Assembly (NCBI GenBank): GCA_017469845.1
Contig: JAFUFP010000062.1
Location: 1-59,362 of the forward strand
DNA length: 59,362 bases
From: Bacteroidales bacterium
GTDB lineage: Bacteria; Bacteroidota; Bacteroidia; Bacteroidales; UBA932
Direction of reading: 5' to 3'
Part shown: positions 32,599 through 42,204 of the stretch, piece by piece
Layout: every line of letters begins with the position of its first letter
Position numbering within the stretch: position 1 is the stretch's first letter
Translations under genes and position numbers: made by a program
Notes under the pieces: model-generated
Told to the model about the DNA's origin: nothing
Seen by the model: only the letters and a program-made list of their open reading frames with translations
The model's database searches: none

Positions 32599-35142
32599 CT
32601 ATTTTTTCACCGTGGTCTTGCCGTCCTTGAAGTGGACTTGGAGAGTGCTTTTCTTCAAACCTTCCGAAGACAGGGTGATTTTCACCTTCCCCTTTCCGGT
32701 CTTCCGGATGCCGAATGAAGCCAATCCTCCGAAAGCCTTGACGGAAGGGCTGTGGAATGAGGTGTGGCTCGTGGGGTCTCCGGCATCGGAGAAGACGAGT
32801 TCCGCCGGACCGTTTATCGAAATCGTCACTTCATTGTCCGCATCGGGGACCGTCTCCCCTTCCGAATCAGCTATCTTCACGTCGATGAAAAGAAGGTCTT
32901 CACCCACAATGTGGTCTTTCTTGTATATTCTGGAAGAGGCTTTGTCCCCTCCGAATCCTTCCATGGGACCATGGCCTGTTTCAACGGTGGCGAGCACCCT
33001 GTCCGCGAGTCCTGTCGTGGAGACTTCGTCTTCAGCCCATACTGCCCCGTTCCTGTAGGCTACCACTTTCACGGTGCCGGGCTCATAGATGACGTTGTCC
33101 CAGCGGAGGCGGTATTCGTACTCCCCTTTGGTCTTCCTACCTTGGGATACTCCGTTGACGAACAGTTCGGCGCTGTCTCCGGAAGTGTACACGTGGACGG
33201 GAGTCACTTCTCCTTCCCTTCCCGGCCATGTCCAATGGGGGAGGATGTGGGCCATGGGAAGATCCGGACGCCATCTGGACTGATACAGGTAGTACCTGTC
33301 TTTGGGGAATCCGGCCAAGTCGATTATCCCGAAATATGAACTCCTCGAAGGAATGACCATGTCAACCTTTCCCTTGAGCTCTTCAAGCGCCCGACGGATT
33401 TCTTCTTCGGTATGGAAGTTCGTCAGGATGGACATGTCCTGTGTGAACGGGGTGGGTTCGCCAAGATAATCGAATCCTGTCCACACGAACTCTCCGGCGC
33501 ATTCGGGAACCTGGTCCTCGTACATCCATTCGGTATCCGGTCTCTGTGCCCACATCGGGAAGAAAAGGTCGTATGAACTCATCTGGTACTTTCCCTGTCC
33601 GTTTCCCTTCTCGTCCACGGGGAAAACATAATAGCCGCGGGTGCTTATCGTCGAAGCCGTTTCACTGCCGTAGAACGGCTGGTCGGGATTCGCGTCGCGG
33701 AAGGCAGCATAAGCATGGGGCTTGTAGTTGAACCCGTATACGTCGATGGTGTTGTGGTATGGTTGGGAGGAGGCCCAGAGATTGTCGTTGCCGGCTGTCG
33801 AAGGCCTTGTGGAGTCTTCCCTGTGGCAGATGTCGGTAAGCCATTGGGCAAGATGCCATTTGTCGGCATATCCCTGTTCCCCCACCTCGTTTCCGATGCT
33901 CCACATTATGACGGAAGGGTGATTGCGGTCCCTGCGGATCAGGTCCACAAGGTCCTTCTCCACCCAGTCTTCGAATATGTTTGCATATCCGTAGGGCTTC
34001 TTCGGAACGGTCCACGTGTCCGTCAGCTCATCAACGACCAGGAATCCCATCCTGTCGCAAAGGTCCAGTAGTTCCGGAGCGGGAGGATTGTGTGCAGTGC
34101 GGATGGCGTTGCATCCCATATCCTTGAGCATGTTCAGACGGCGGATCCAAGCGCTTTCGTTCCACTCCGCGCCAAGGGCTCCGGCGTCATGATGGAGGCA
34201 AACACCCTTGAGGAACGTCTTCGTTCCGTTGAGGTAGAATCCGCCGGGAAGGAACTCCGCCGTCCTGACCCCGAGGGGAGCATAAAAGGTGTCGGAGTAT
34301 TTCCCGTCATCGGAAATGACGGTGACGCATACCCTGTAGAGTTCGGGGGACTCCGGAGTCCAGAGTTTTGGATTGGAGATTGTCAGCGAGGCGGACACTT
34401 CCTTGAGCGGAACGATGTTGCCGCTTTCGCTTTCCTCACGGGCGATTTCCTTGCCGCCGTATTCTATCGTGGTAAGGACTTTACCCTTGACGGGAGAGTC
34501 AAGGTCGTTCCTGAGGGTCGTTACCACCTCCACTGCGGCTTCGGAGGCCGATACCGAAGGCGTCGTGACCCTGACGCCCCAATGGTCTATGCCGACCGGA
34601 TCCGCCTTCACGAGCCATACGTTGCGGTATACTCCTCCTCCCGGATACCATCTGGAGGAACTGTCGGGATTGTCCAGAAGAATCTCGATTTCATTGTTCC
34701 CTTCACCGATGTAAGGGGTGAGATCGACACGGAATGAGGCGTAGCCGTAAGGTCTCTCCCCGGCTTTTTCCCCGTTGCACAGCACGGTGGCGTAGGACAT
34801 GGCTCCGTCCACATCGAGGAAGAAGGACTTTCTGTCCCTAAGGTCATCCCTCGAAACGTTGAGACTCTTCCTGTAGGAAGCCTTTCCCCACCATGGAAGT
34901 TTGCCGGTCTCTCCGGCGAAAGCCTGCTGGAAGTCTCCGTCAACTCCCCAATCATGGGGAATATCCACCGTCCGCCCCTTGAAGGAGGGGGACCGGCGGG
35001 CGTTCTCTCCCAGGTCAGTGGGAGAGGTCGGGCTGGAGAATGTCCATCCCTTTCCGAAATTCTCCCTTCGGGAAGGTTGGGCAATAAGCGTTGCGGAGAG
35101 CGCCAGCGCAAGCGAAATGGCAAGTATCCTTTTTGTGTTCAT
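32599..35142 (-). CDS. GH2 beta-galactosidase-type glycoside hydrolase (secreted)
   Basis: The 847-residue protein has a Sec signal (MNTKRILAISLALALSATLIA). The GH2 order is visible: sugar-binding domain, immunoglobulin-like domain, then the (alpha/beta)8 domain with acid/base Glu in IMWSIGNEVGEQGY and nucleophile Glu in PFYGSETAST, followed by C-terminal beta domains (about 690-845). The family also holds beta-glucuronidases and mannosidases; the overall pattern fits the Bacteroidetes beta-galactosidase-like group. It is the last gene of a minus-strand operon with the heparinase-like and GH88-like genes. An ATG two codons upstream (35148) is an equal alternative start. Confidence 0.9.
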   Translation of the reverse strand: MNTKRILAISLALALSATLIAQPSRRENFGKGWTFSSPTSPTDLGENARRSPSFKGRTVDIPHDWGVDGDFQQAFAGETGKLPWWGKASYRKSLNVSRDDLRDRKSFFLDVDGAMSYATVLCNGEKAGERPYGYASFRVDLTPYIGEGNNEIEILLDNPDSSSRWYPGGGVYRNVWLVKADPVGIDHWGVRVTTPSVSASEAAVEVVTTLRNDLDSPVKGKVLTTIEYGGKEIAREESESGNIVPLKEVSASLTISNPKLWTPESPELYRVCVTVISDDGKYSDTFYAPLGVRTAEFLPGGFYLNGTKTFLKGVCLHHDAGALGAEWNESAWIRRLNMLKDMGCNAIRTAHNPPAPELLDLCDRMGFLVVDELTDTWTVPKKPYGYANIFEDWVEKDLVDLIRRDRNHPSVIMWSIGNEVGEQGYADKWHLAQWLTDICHREDSTRPSTAGNDNLWASSQPYHNTIDVYGFNYKPHAYAAFRDANPDQPFYGSETASTISTRGYYVFPVDEKGNGQGKYQMSSYDLFFPMWAQRPDTEWMYEDQVPECAGEFVWTGFDYLGEPTPFTQDMSILTNFHTEEEIRRALEELKGKVDMVIPSRSSYFGIIDLAGFPKDRYYLYQSRWRPDLPMAHILPHWTWPGREGEVTPVHVYTSGDSAELFVNGVSQGRKTKGEYEYRLRWDNVIYEPGTVKVVAYRNGAVWAEDEVSTTGLADRVLATVETGHGPMEGFGGDKASSRIYKKDHIVGEDLLFIDVKIADSEGETVPDADNEVTISINGPAELVFSDAGDPTSHTSFHSPSVKAFGGLASFGIRKTGKGKVKITLSSEGLKKSTLQVHFKDGKTTVKK

Positions 35143-35170
35143 TGTCATGAGTGAATTTTCGAGTTGATCA

Positions 35171-37045
35171 TCAACGTATCTTTCTAAGCGAAACCAGGAC
35201 ATTGATTCTGCCGTCTGGAGGCAGACGGAAAGAGAATCCTACAATGTGTTTCCCGGGATTGGGGGCGTCGTAGTCATTCCCTGAAACGGCGTCTTCCGAA
35301 TAAGGGACCGCTTCAAGGGGAGACTGTTCCCCGTAGCCGGGTAGAGCGGATATGGAAAGAACCCTGGAATGGGTTCCGCTTTCGAGAACGATGCTTCCGT
35401 CCGGCTGAATGGAAGGGTCGGCTTCCGTGCACATCTGCCACCTTATGAGGCTTTCTCCGCTTCCGTTCACGAGGCTGTCCCTTATGAACAGGTCGTTGTT
35501 TTCATCGAGGGTGGCCTTCCTGTAGAAAGTGTCGAGGTCGTTCATGTAGAAAAGGCCCAGCGGCAGCTCGGCCCCCTTCATGCCTTCTTCTTTCCACGTC
35601 CTTCCGATCCCCAGGAAGGAGTCCACCTCGGGAACCTTCCCGTTAATGGTTATGATGTTGTGTGAAAAGGGACCGGTCCTGTAAACCTTCCACCGGTCGC
35701 TCTGCTGTTTGGTGTTCCAGATGTCGAGCCCCAACGACTCGAGGGAATTGTAGTTCTGGGTACCCAGGTCCACGGCCCAGCCGATACCGTCGCTTTCGAA
35801 GAAGAACGCTCCCGCGTCGCAGTGGGAGTGGCTTGACGACGCCTTGCCGCCCTTTATGGCGAAATATGTGTCACCCGGATCCCCCCATCCGCTCCTATAT
35901 ATGTATATAGGTGTGGTTCCGCCGCATTCGAAGAAGTTTTCTTCGGGTGAAGGCAGATTGTCAAGGTCGTATCCTTCGCCCGAAAGCCGGGCTCCGCAGA
36001 TCATGAAGAACGGCAGCAGTCTCTCGTCAGTGAATGACGAGAAGGACTTTTTCTTCATTATGTCCACTTCGGGCCTGAGAACGGAAACGTCCCCATGACG
36101 GAGCGCCATCCAGGCTTGCATGTACTGAGCCGTAGCTCCGGGGGAACAATCCCCGAAATTGTAGCTTTGGAGAGCGGGTGTGCTCATCATCATCATGAAG
36201 CGGGAAGAGTTCAGGAATCCGTCCTTCCCCTCCAGAATGCCGCAGTCGGTACCGAAGGCGCTTTCGAGAGCGGCCGCCATGAGGATCTGGAAAGATGTCC
36301 CGTATCCCCAATAGCTGTACCCTTCCGCATAGCACCCTTCCGGAGAGTACGCGCCGTCAAGGGGAAGGTGTATGGTCCCGATGGCCCTTGTGGTTATCCG
36401 TCCCGACTCGAAGGGCATCTCATCGAAAAAGGCGATCGCCCCTACCGTGAGACCGGCGTTGCACACCTGGTTCCAGTTGATGGCGCTGTCGTAGAACCAC
36501 GCCAGGTCTTCATCCTTCGAGGGGGTGAAGGCCTTTTCCGTCATGGCTTCTTTGAAGAGTTCTTTCTCTTCGGGAGAAATCAGGTCATAAAGCCAATCGT
36601 AGCCGATCCCGACGGCAAGAGCCATCTCACCGACGTCAAGGAAGTGGTAAGGGTTCCAGTCCCGGAATGAGCAGACGGCCTTCATTTCGTCGATGGCCCT
36701 TTTCGCGTATGAAGGGTTTCCGTGTATCCGGTATCCGTAAGAAAGGTAGAATATCCGCTTGACGGCTTCCCTTGACGTGGAAAGAAGCCGTCTACCGGTC
36801 ATGACCCGATGAAGAACGGGAGTTGACAGCATCGAATCGCAATAGGACATTATGACGCTGTCGACGCTTCCGAGGATATTGTCGCGTGAGATGGCTTTGA
36901 CGAGGGCATCTTCCTCCCCCTTCCCGAGAAACAGCCTCGGGTGTGGAGATGGCTCGGGAAGTCCGGTGCGCAGCGGGAGCTGTGCATGAAGCGGCCCGCA
37001 AACAGCCAGGGCCAGAAGAAACAGTGTCGCGATATACCTTCTCAT
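35171..37045 (-). CDS. Heparinase II/III-family polysaccharide lyase (secreted)
   Basis: The 624-residue protein has a Sec signal (MRRYIATLFLLALAVCGPLHA), an alpha/alpha toroid domain (about 60-370, with FYDSAINWNQVCNAGLTVGA) and a C-terminal beta-sandwich. The motifs SSSHSHCDAGAFFFES and FSHNIITINGK hold histidines typical of the Hepar_II_III fold. Such lyases cleave uronic-acid-containing polysaccharides by beta-elimination, giving unsaturated ends, the substrate of the GH88-like enzyme encoded 10 bases upstream. The specific polysaccharide cannot be read from the sequence. Confidence 0.88.
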   Translation of the reverse strand: MRRYIATLFLLALAVCGPLHAQLPLRTGLPEPSPHPRLFLGKGEEDALVKAISRDNILGSVDSVIMSYCDSMLSTPVLHRVMTGRRLLSTSREAVKRIFYLSYGYRIHGNPSYAKRAIDEMKAVCSFRDWNPYHFLDVGEMALAVGIGYDWLYDLISPEEKELFKEAMTEKAFTPSKDEDLAWFYDSAINWNQVCNAGLTVGAIAFFDEMPFESGRITTRAIGTIHLPLDGAYSPEGCYAEGYSYWGYGTSFQILMAAALESAFGTDCGILEGKDGFLNSSRFMMMMSTPALQSYNFGDCSPGATAQYMQAWMALRHGDVSVLRPEVDIMKKKSFSSFTDERLLPFFMICGARLSGEGYDLDNLPSPEENFFECGGTTPIYIYRSGWGDPGDTYFAIKGGKASSSHSHCDAGAFFFESDGIGWAVDLGTQNYNSLESLGLDIWNTKQQSDRWKVYRTGPFSHNIITINGKVPEVDSFLGIGRTWKEEGMKGAELPLGLFYMNDLDTFYRKATLDENNDLFIRDSLVNGSGESLIRWQMCTEADPSIQPDGSIVLESGTHSRVLSISALPGYGEQSPLEAVPYSEDAVSGNDYDAPNPGKHIVGFSFRLPPDGRINVLVSLRKIR

Positions 37046-37055
37046 GGCGGGGATG

Positions 37056-38267
37056 TCATTTGCCGCAAAGGCGCAGTATCGCCTCGAGGAAGTAATAGTC
37101 CGCATAGGTGAGGGGGACATCGATTTCGGTTCCGCCCGGAATGTTTCCGACGGAATGCCGGAGGAGGAATCCACCGTTCGTCCCCGGTTGGGCGAGGTAC
37201 TCGGACGAGGACAGGGTTGTGACCTGTTTCACGGCCATGTCCTGACATTCCTTGGCGAGGTCCCTGTCGGAAGAAAGAAGGGCGAGTTCCGCAAAGGCGG
37301 AAGCCATTATGGCTCCGGCGGAGGCGTCCCTCAAGGCTTCGGGTACGGAAGGGTCGTCGAAGTCCCAATAGGGTATCCCGTCTTCGGGAAGGCGGCTTAG
37401 AATCATCCTCGCGATATTCTGGGCCGCATCAAGAAACAGGGCCGCGTCTTCCGCATTCTGGTCGAAGAGAGTTTCCCTCGCCATCATCGTGTATCCGTAC
37501 AGGGCCCAGGCCTGACCCCTTGCCCATCTGGAAGTGTCGGCATATCCCTGGACCGTCATTCTTCCGAGCACATGACCGTCCGATGGGTCATAGTCCACCA
37601 GGTGGAAAGTCGACCAGTCGTCCCGGAAATGGTTTCTGAGGGTCGTTTTGGCATGCTTGATGGCGACTTCCCTCATATTCTTCCCTTCATCTCCGCCGGT
37701 GAGTCTGGCCCCGACCATGAGGAGCTCCAGATTCATCATGTTGTCTATTATGACAGGATAGGACCAACGGTCGTTGTTCCAACTCTTGATTGTTCCGGTC
37801 ACCGGAGAAAAACGTGCGGCAAGTTTCCTGGCGGCGGACTTGATCGTGGGGGGGAGGGACTTGTCCCCGGTCAGCCTGTAGGCGTTTCCGTAGCTTGACA
37901 TTATCTGGAAACCGATGTCGTGGTCCGTTTCCCTGCCGATGAGGGCGAACAGCTTGTGCGTATGCTTTGCCGCAAGGTTCCTCACGGTCGTGTCTCCCGT
38001 GAATCTGTAAGTAAGCCAGAGCGAACCGGGGAAGAATCCGCTGCACCACCATCCTATGTCGGAGTAGATCACCTCGTCCCCCTCCTGGGTCGTTCTCGGG
38101 GCGGTCCTGTCCGTAGCCCCACGTTCCAGAATCTCGAACTGGAACCGTGCCACGGAAAAGACTTTGGTCGGAATGTCACCGAGGTCCGCCTTCCCTATGT
38201 TTGCGGTCCCGTGACCGTTGCTGCAGGAAAGGGCCAAAGCCAACAAAATCAGGATGTATCTGTTCAT
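37056..38267 (-). CDS. GH88-like unsaturated glucuronyl hydrolase, lipoprotein
   Basis: The 403-residue protein has a lipoprotein signal (MNRYILILLALALSC). It is a single (alpha/alpha)6 barrel, with conserved GH88 features in DIGWWCSGFFPGSLW, an aspartate in IIDNMMNLELL and ADTSRWARGQAWALYGY. It removes the unsaturated uronic acid left by polysaccharide lyases. First gene of the operon GH88-heparinase-GH2, which reads as a small uronate-polysaccharide degradation unit. The start at 38267 gives the lipobox; the longer frame to 38399 runs through an upstream repeat array and is not credible. Confidence 0.9.
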   Translation of the reverse strand: MNRYILILLALALSCSNGHGTANIGKADLGDIPTKVFSVARFQFEILERGATDRTAPRTTQEGDEVIYSDIGWWCSGFFPGSLWLTYRFTGDTTVRNLAAKHTHKLFALIGRETDHDIGFQIMSSYGNAYRLTGDKSLPPTIKSAARKLAARFSPVTGTIKSWNNDRWSYPVIIDNMMNLELLMVGARLTGGDEGKNMREVAIKHAKTTLRNHFRDDWSTFHLVDYDPSDGHVLGRMTVQGYADTSRWARGQAWALYGYTMMARETLFDQNAEDAALFLDAAQNIARMILSRLPEDGIPYWDFDDPSVPEALRDASAGAIMASAFAELALLSSDRDLAKECQDMAVKQVTTLSSSEYLAQPGTNGGFLLRHSVGNIPGGTEIDVPLTYADYYFLEAILRLCGK

Positions 38268-38322
38268 GAGGATAACCGATTGAGTCCGAAAGTTACAAAA
38301 ATCCCGTGATATACATATGCGT

Positions 38323-38380
38323 AAAAGCACATATAAAAGCATATCGTGAAAGCACTTGAGCGCTTTCGGAGCATGCTTTC
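38323..38380 (-). promoter_or_regulatory. Array of AAAGCA/TGCTTT half-sites upstream of the GH88 operon
   Basis: Three AAAGCA sites (38323-38329, 38335-38341, 38348-38354) are followed by two inverted ones (38362-38367, 38374-38380), spaced 12-14 bases apart. The central pair forms the dyad GAAAGC-8-GCTTTC. The array lies between the GH88 start and the rpsL promoter and may be an operator for either. Confidence 0.4.
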
Positions 38381-38438
38381 CGGGGGTGTTGAAAAACACC
38401 TAAAAACGTTTAAGTTAAAGGATTACATTGTTGAAAAC

Positions 38439-38469
38439 TTTGTCAAATCAAAAATAATGCGTATCTTTG
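38439..38469 (+). promoter_or_regulatory. Promoter of the rpsL-rpsG-fusA-rpsJ operon
   Basis: TTTG (38439-38442), 19 bases, TATCTTTG (38462-38469), an ideal match. A small CCCC/GGGG hairpin sits near the start of the leader (about 38474-38491). Confidence 0.85.
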
Positions 38470-38521
38470 CCGTCCCCTAAAAATGGGGAAGGAAACATAA
38501 ATTAAAGATTTACAAACATTT

Positions 38522-38905
38522 ATGCCAACAATTCAACAATTAGTTCGCAAAGGACGCGAGAGCATTGAAGTAAAGAGCAAGTCTCGCGCGCTGGATGCGT
38601 GCCCTCAGAAGAGGGGTGTTTGCGTACGTGTGTATACAACTACACCTAAGAAACCTAACTCAGCAATGCGTAAGGTTGCCCGTGTACGCCTCACCAACTC
38701 AAAAGAGGTGAACGCATACATCCCGGGAGAGGGTCACAACCTCCAGGAGCACTCTATCGTGCTTGTCCGTGGTGGCCGTGTCAAGGATCTCCCTGGTGTA
38801 CGTTACCACATCCTTAGAGGAGCTTTGGATACCGCTGGCGTAGAAAACAGGACCCAGTCCCGTTCACTCTACGGTGCCAAGAGGCCGAAGAAATCTAAGA
38901 AGTAA
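38522..38905 (+). CDS. rpsL: 30S ribosomal protein S12
   Basis: The 127-residue protein has canonical S12 sequence: the decoding-site loop [17 protein letters not shown] and the [10 protein letters not shown] stretch. The lysine in TPKKPNS is the wild-type state associated with streptomycin sensitivity. First gene of the str operon; the usual upstream rpoB-rpoC genes are absent, replaced by the GH88 operon on the other strand. Confidence 0.99.
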   Translation: MPTIQQLVRKGRESIEVKSKSRALDACPQKRGVCVRVYTTTPKKPNSAMRKVARVRLTNSKEVNAYIPGEGHNLQEHSIVLVRGGRVKDLPGVRYHILRGALDTAGVENRTQSRSLYGAKRPKKSKK

Positions 38906-38933
38906 TCATTTATCACCTTAATTTTCCAACAAA

Positions 38934-39410
38934 ATGAGAAAATCGAAGCCGAAAAAGAGGATTCTACTTCCTGATCCGAAGTTTCACGACGTGAACGTTA
39001 CACGTTTCGTGAACAATCTTATGTTGCAGGGGAAGAAGAGTATCGCGTATTCTATTTTTTACGATGCCATTGATATGGTAGGCGAGAAGATGAAAGATTC
39101 TGATAAGGCTCCTCTCGATATTTGGAGGAAAGCTCTCGAGAACGTAACTCCTCAGGTTGAGGTCAAGTCACGTCGTATCGGTGGAGCTAACTTCCAGGTG
39201 CCTACGGAGTTGAGACCGGAAAGGAAGATTTCAGTTTCTATGAAGAATATGATCGGATACGCCCGCAAACGTTCCGGCCACTCCATGGCAGAAAAACTCT
39301 GTGCAGAAATCATTGCTGCTTATAACAATGAGGGTGGCGCTTTCAAGAGGAAGGAAGACATGCACAAGATGGCCGAGGCCAACAAGGCATTTGCACACTT
39401 CCGTTTCTAA
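38934..39410 (+). CDS. rpsG: 30S ribosomal protein S7
   Basis: The 158-residue protein matches S7 throughout: [18 protein letters not shown], then [19 protein letters not shown] and the C-terminal [11 protein letters not shown]7 nucleates assembly of the 30S head and binds 16S rRNA. It lies 28 bases after rpsL and 15 bases before fusA. Confidence 0.99.
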   Translation: MRKSKPKKRILLPDPKFHDVNVTRFVNNLMLQGKKSIAYSIFYDAIDMVGEKMKDSDKAPLDIWRKALENVTPQVEVKSRRIGGANFQVPTELRPERKISVSMKNMIGYARKRSGHSMAEKLCAEIIAAYNNEGGAFKRKEDMHKMAEANKAFAHFRF

Positions 39411-39425
39411 TTTTTGATTTTTCGA

Positions 39426-41543
39426 ATGCCAGCTAGAGATCTAAAGTTCACACGTAATATCGGTATCATGGCCCACATCGATGCCGGTAAGACAACCACA
39501 TCCGAACGTATCCTCTTCTACACGGGCAAGACCCACAGGATCGGAGAAGTTCATGAGGGTGCCGCCACTATGGACTGGATGGTTCAGGAGCAGGAGAGGG
39601 GTATCACCATCACCTCAGCCGCAACCACCGCATTTTGGCACTATGGTAACAATGTTTACCAGATCAACCTCATAGACACTCCCGGACACGTCGACTTCAC
39701 CGTTGAGGTCGAGCGTTCCCTCCGTGTACTTGATGGTACCATCGCTACTTTCTGCGCTGTCGGCCGCGTGCAGCCTCAGAGTGAGACCGTATGGCGTCAG
39801 GCGGACAAGTACGGAGTCCCGAAGATTGCCTATGTGAACAAGATGGACCGCGTAGGAGCGGATTTCCTTGCATGTGTTGAGGAGATTCACACAAAGCTCG
39901 GTGCTAACGCAGTTCCTATCTGTCTCCCGATTGATGCGGAAGACAAATTCAAGGGTATTGTCGACCTTATCTCAAAGAAGGCCATATACTACGATTCTTC
40001 CGAGGAGCTTGTCAACTACAAGTACGCTGATGTTCCCGAGAACATGGTTGACGAAGTCGAAAAGTGGAGAGAAAAACTGATCGAGACCGCCGCTGAGTGC
40101 GACGAATCCCTGATGGAGAAATATTTCGAGGATCCGGATTCTCTTACTGAGGACGAGATCATCGCAGCTCTCCGCAAGGGTACCATCTCGATGCAGATTG
40201 TCCCCGCTTGCTGCGGCTCTTCATTCAAGAACAAGGGTGTCCAGTTCCTTCTCGACGCCGTTATGCGTTATCTCCCTTCACCTCTTGACAAGGGTGCCGT
40301 AATAGGTACTCACCCCAGGACCGGTGATGAGATCAAGCGCAATCCCGATGCGAAGGAGCCTTTCTGCGGACTTGTATTCAAGATCGCGACTGACCCTTAC
40401 GTAGGCCGTCTCGCTTTCCTGAGAGCTTATTCAGGTAGGGTTGACGCCGGATCTTATGTTTACAATACAAGAACCGGAAAGAAAGAAAGGATCGCCCGTC
40501 TTTATCAGATGCACTCCAATCATCAGAATCCCATCGATTTCGTTGAGGCCGGAGACATCTGCGCCGCGGTAGGTTTCAAGGATCTCCGTACAGGAGACAC
40601 CATCTGCCAGGAAGACCATCCTATTACCCTTGAATCCATGGTATTCCCTGATCCCGTTATCGGTATCGCAGTCGAGCCCAAGACCCAGGGTGACCTTGAC
40701 AAGCTCGGAATCGCACTCAGCAAGCTTGCTGAAGAAGACCCGACCTTCACCGTCAAGTCAGACCATGAGACCGGACAGACCGTCATCAGCGGTATGGGTG
40801 AGCTTCACCTCGATATCATCGTTGACCGTCTGCGTCGCGAATTCGGAGTCGAGATCAACCAGGGAGCACCTCAGGTCAACTACAAAGAGTCCATCACCGG
40901 AACTTGTCAGCTTCGTGAAGTATTCAAGAAGCAGACCGGTGGTCGTGGTAAATTCGCTGACATCATCGTTGAGGTCGGTCCCGCTGATGAGGGAGTCACA
41001 GGTCTCCAGTTCATCAACGAGGTCAAGGGAGGAAACGTTCCCAAGGAGTACATTCCTTCAGTCCAGAAGGGCTTCGAGTCCGCTATGGCGAACGGTGTGC
41101 TCGCAGGATACGAGGTTCCTTCACTCAAGGTGACCCTCATCGACGGATCTTTCCACCCGGTGGATTCAGATCAGCTTTCATTCGAAATTGCCGCCCGTAT
41201 GGCATTCCGTCACGCTTGCCCCAAAGCCAAGCCTGTTCTCCTCGAACCTATCATGAACCTTGAGGTGGTCACACCTGAAGAGTACATGGGTGACATTGTC
41301 GGTGACCTGAACCGCCGCCGTGGTCAGATCAACGCCATGGATACAACCGCAAACGGTGCCCGTATCATCAAGGCGTTCGTTCCCCTCTCCGAGCAGTTCG
41401 GTTACGTTACAGTTCTGAGGACACTTTCTTCAGGTCGTGCTACCAGCACAATGAGCTTTGACCACTATTCCGAGGTACCCGGCAACCTTGCCAAGGATAT
41501 CATCGAAAAGAGCGGATACAAGGCAAGTGACGATGATGTTTAA
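39426..41543 (+). CDS. fusA: Elongation factor G
   Basis: The 705-residue translational GTPase drives ribosomal translocation. G1 is AHIDAGKTT, switch regions include [12 protein letters not shown]3 is DTPGH and G4 NKMD. Domains II to V follow, with the domain IV tip near the conserved [16 protein letters not shown]. The ATG at 39426 is preferred over an in-frame TTG at 39414 because homologues begin near [19 protein letters not shown]. Confidence 0.98.
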   Translation: MPARDLKFTRNIGIMAHIDAGKTTTSERILFYTGKTHRIGEVHEGAATMDWMVQEQERGITITSAATTAFWHYGNNVYQINLIDTPGHVDFTVEVERSLRVLDGTIATFCAVGRVQPQSETVWRQADKYGVPKIAYVNKMDRVGADFLACVEEIHTKLGANAVPICLPIDAEDKFKGIVDLISKKAIYYDSSEELVNYKYADVPENMVDEVEKWREKLIETAAECDESLMEKYFEDPDSLTEDEIIAALRKGTISMQIVPACCGSSFKNKGVQFLLDAVMRYLPSPLDKGAVIGTHPRTGDEIKRNPDAKEPFCGLVFKIATDPYVGRLAFLRAYSGRVDAGSYVYNTRTGKKERIARLYQMHSNHQNPIDFVEAGDICAAVGFKDLRTGDTICQEDHPITLESMVFPDPVIGIAVEPKTQGDLDKLGIALSKLAEEDPTFTVKSDHETGQTVISGMGELHLDIIVDRLRREFGVEINQGAPQVNYKESITGTCQLREVFKKQTGGRGKFADIIVEVGPADEGVTGLQFINEVKGGNVPKEYIPSVQKGFESAMANGVLAGYEVPSLKVTLIDGSFHPVDSDQLSFEIAARMAFRHACPKAKPVLLEPIMNLEVVTPEEYMGDIVGDLNRRRGQINAMDTTANGARIIKAFVPLSEQFGYVTVLRTLSSGRATSTMSFDHYSEVPGNLAKDIIEKSGYKASDDDV

Positions 41544-41576
41544 TGAAATTGTATAATAGGTAATAAGACAACAGAT

Positions 41577-41882
41577 ATGAGTCAGAAAATCAGAATCAAA
41601 CTCAAATCTTTCGATCACATGCTGCTTGACAAATCAGCAAAGAAGATCGCTGACACAGTGACTGCTACCGGCGCCAAGGTTTGCGGACCTATTCCGCTCC
41701 CTACGGACAAGAAGATATTCACTGTGAACCGCTCAACCTTCGTCAACAAGAAGAGCCGCGAGCAGTTCGAACTCAACAACTACTGCCGTCTTCTCGATAT
41801 CGACGACTCCAACGCCAAGACAGTTGACGCTCTGATGAAGCTCGAGCTTCCTTCAGGAGTAGCAGTTGAGATCAAGGTATAA
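41577..41882 (+). CDS. rpsJ: 30S ribosomal protein S10
   Basis: The 101-residue protein is standard S10: [20 protein letters not shown], then [19 protein letters not shown]. It lies 33 bases after fusA. In most Bacteroidetes rpsJ continues directly into rplC and the rest of the S10 operon; here it is the last protein gene and is followed by a tRNA(CAT). Confidence 0.99.
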   Translation: MSQKIRIKLKSFDHMLLDKSAKKIADTVTATGAKVCGPIPLPTDKKIFTVNRSTFVNKKSREQFELNNYCRLLDIDDSNAKTVDALMKLELPSGVAVEIKV

Positions 41883-41921
41883 GAACTTTAGGGGGGATTT
41901 TTACATAATCCCAAAAAGTAC

Positions 41922-41929
41922 TATATTTG
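41922..41929 (+). promoter_or_regulatory. -7 box TATATTTG of the tRNA(CAT) gene
   Basis: Perfect TAnnTTTG with TTTT at the -33 position 19 bases upstream, 29 bases before the tRNA. Confidence 0.65.
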
Positions 41930-41958
41930 CAAAGCGAAAATCAATCGCTTTGCGATTC

Positions 41959-42032
41959 GGTCCCATAGCTCAGTTGGTTAGAGCATCTGACTCATAATCA
42001 GGGGGTCGCAGGATCATGCCCTGCTGGGACCA
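41959..42032 (+). tRNA. tRNA-Met (anticodon CAT), elongator type; tRNA-Ile2 possible
   Basis: The 74-base gene has acceptor GGTCCCA/TGGGACC, discriminator A, anticodon stem TCTGA/TCAGG with one mismatch and loop CTCATAA (anticodon CAT). CCA is not encoded. The T-arm is GCAGG-ATCATGC-CCTGC; the loop reads ATCATGC where TTCRANN is expected, so T54 and A58 appear exchanged. A CAT anticodon could also be the lysidine-modified tRNA-Ile2; the body of the molecule favours elongator Met, but this is not certain. Confidence 0.85.
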
Positions 42033-42042
42033 CTAGGGAATT

Positions 42043-42079
42043 GCCCGATCTAAGGAAACTTAGGTTGGGCATTTTCTTT
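42043..42079 (+). terminator. Terminator of the tRNA(CAT) gene
   Basis: A 12-bp stem (42043-42054 with 42059-42070, two G-U pairs) has a GAAA loop and is followed by ATTTTCTTT. Confidence 0.85.
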
Positions 42080-42091
42080 CAGATCTATCAA

Positions 42092-42121
42092 AACCCCTTT
42101 ACAAGTGTCTGTAAAGGGGTT
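42092..42121. terminator. Second hairpin after the tRNA(CAT) gene
   Basis: AACCCCTTTACA pairs perfectly with TGTAAAGGGGTT around the loop AGTGTC. No strong T-run follows. It is one of three hairpins in this 220-base gap. Confidence 0.5.
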
Positions 42122-42204
42122 GGTTTCTATCTATTCCGGTCGATGATCCATTCTTTTTTGCCGCCGTGCAAGGTGATTCTTCCATACGCCCTTTTCACGA
42201 TAAA

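Noticed and set aside
23284..38267. A full polysaccharide utilisation locus
   Set aside because: No SusC, SusD, hybrid two-component regulator or sulfatase gene occurs in the region, and the hydrolase genes fall into two separate transcription units on opposite strands.
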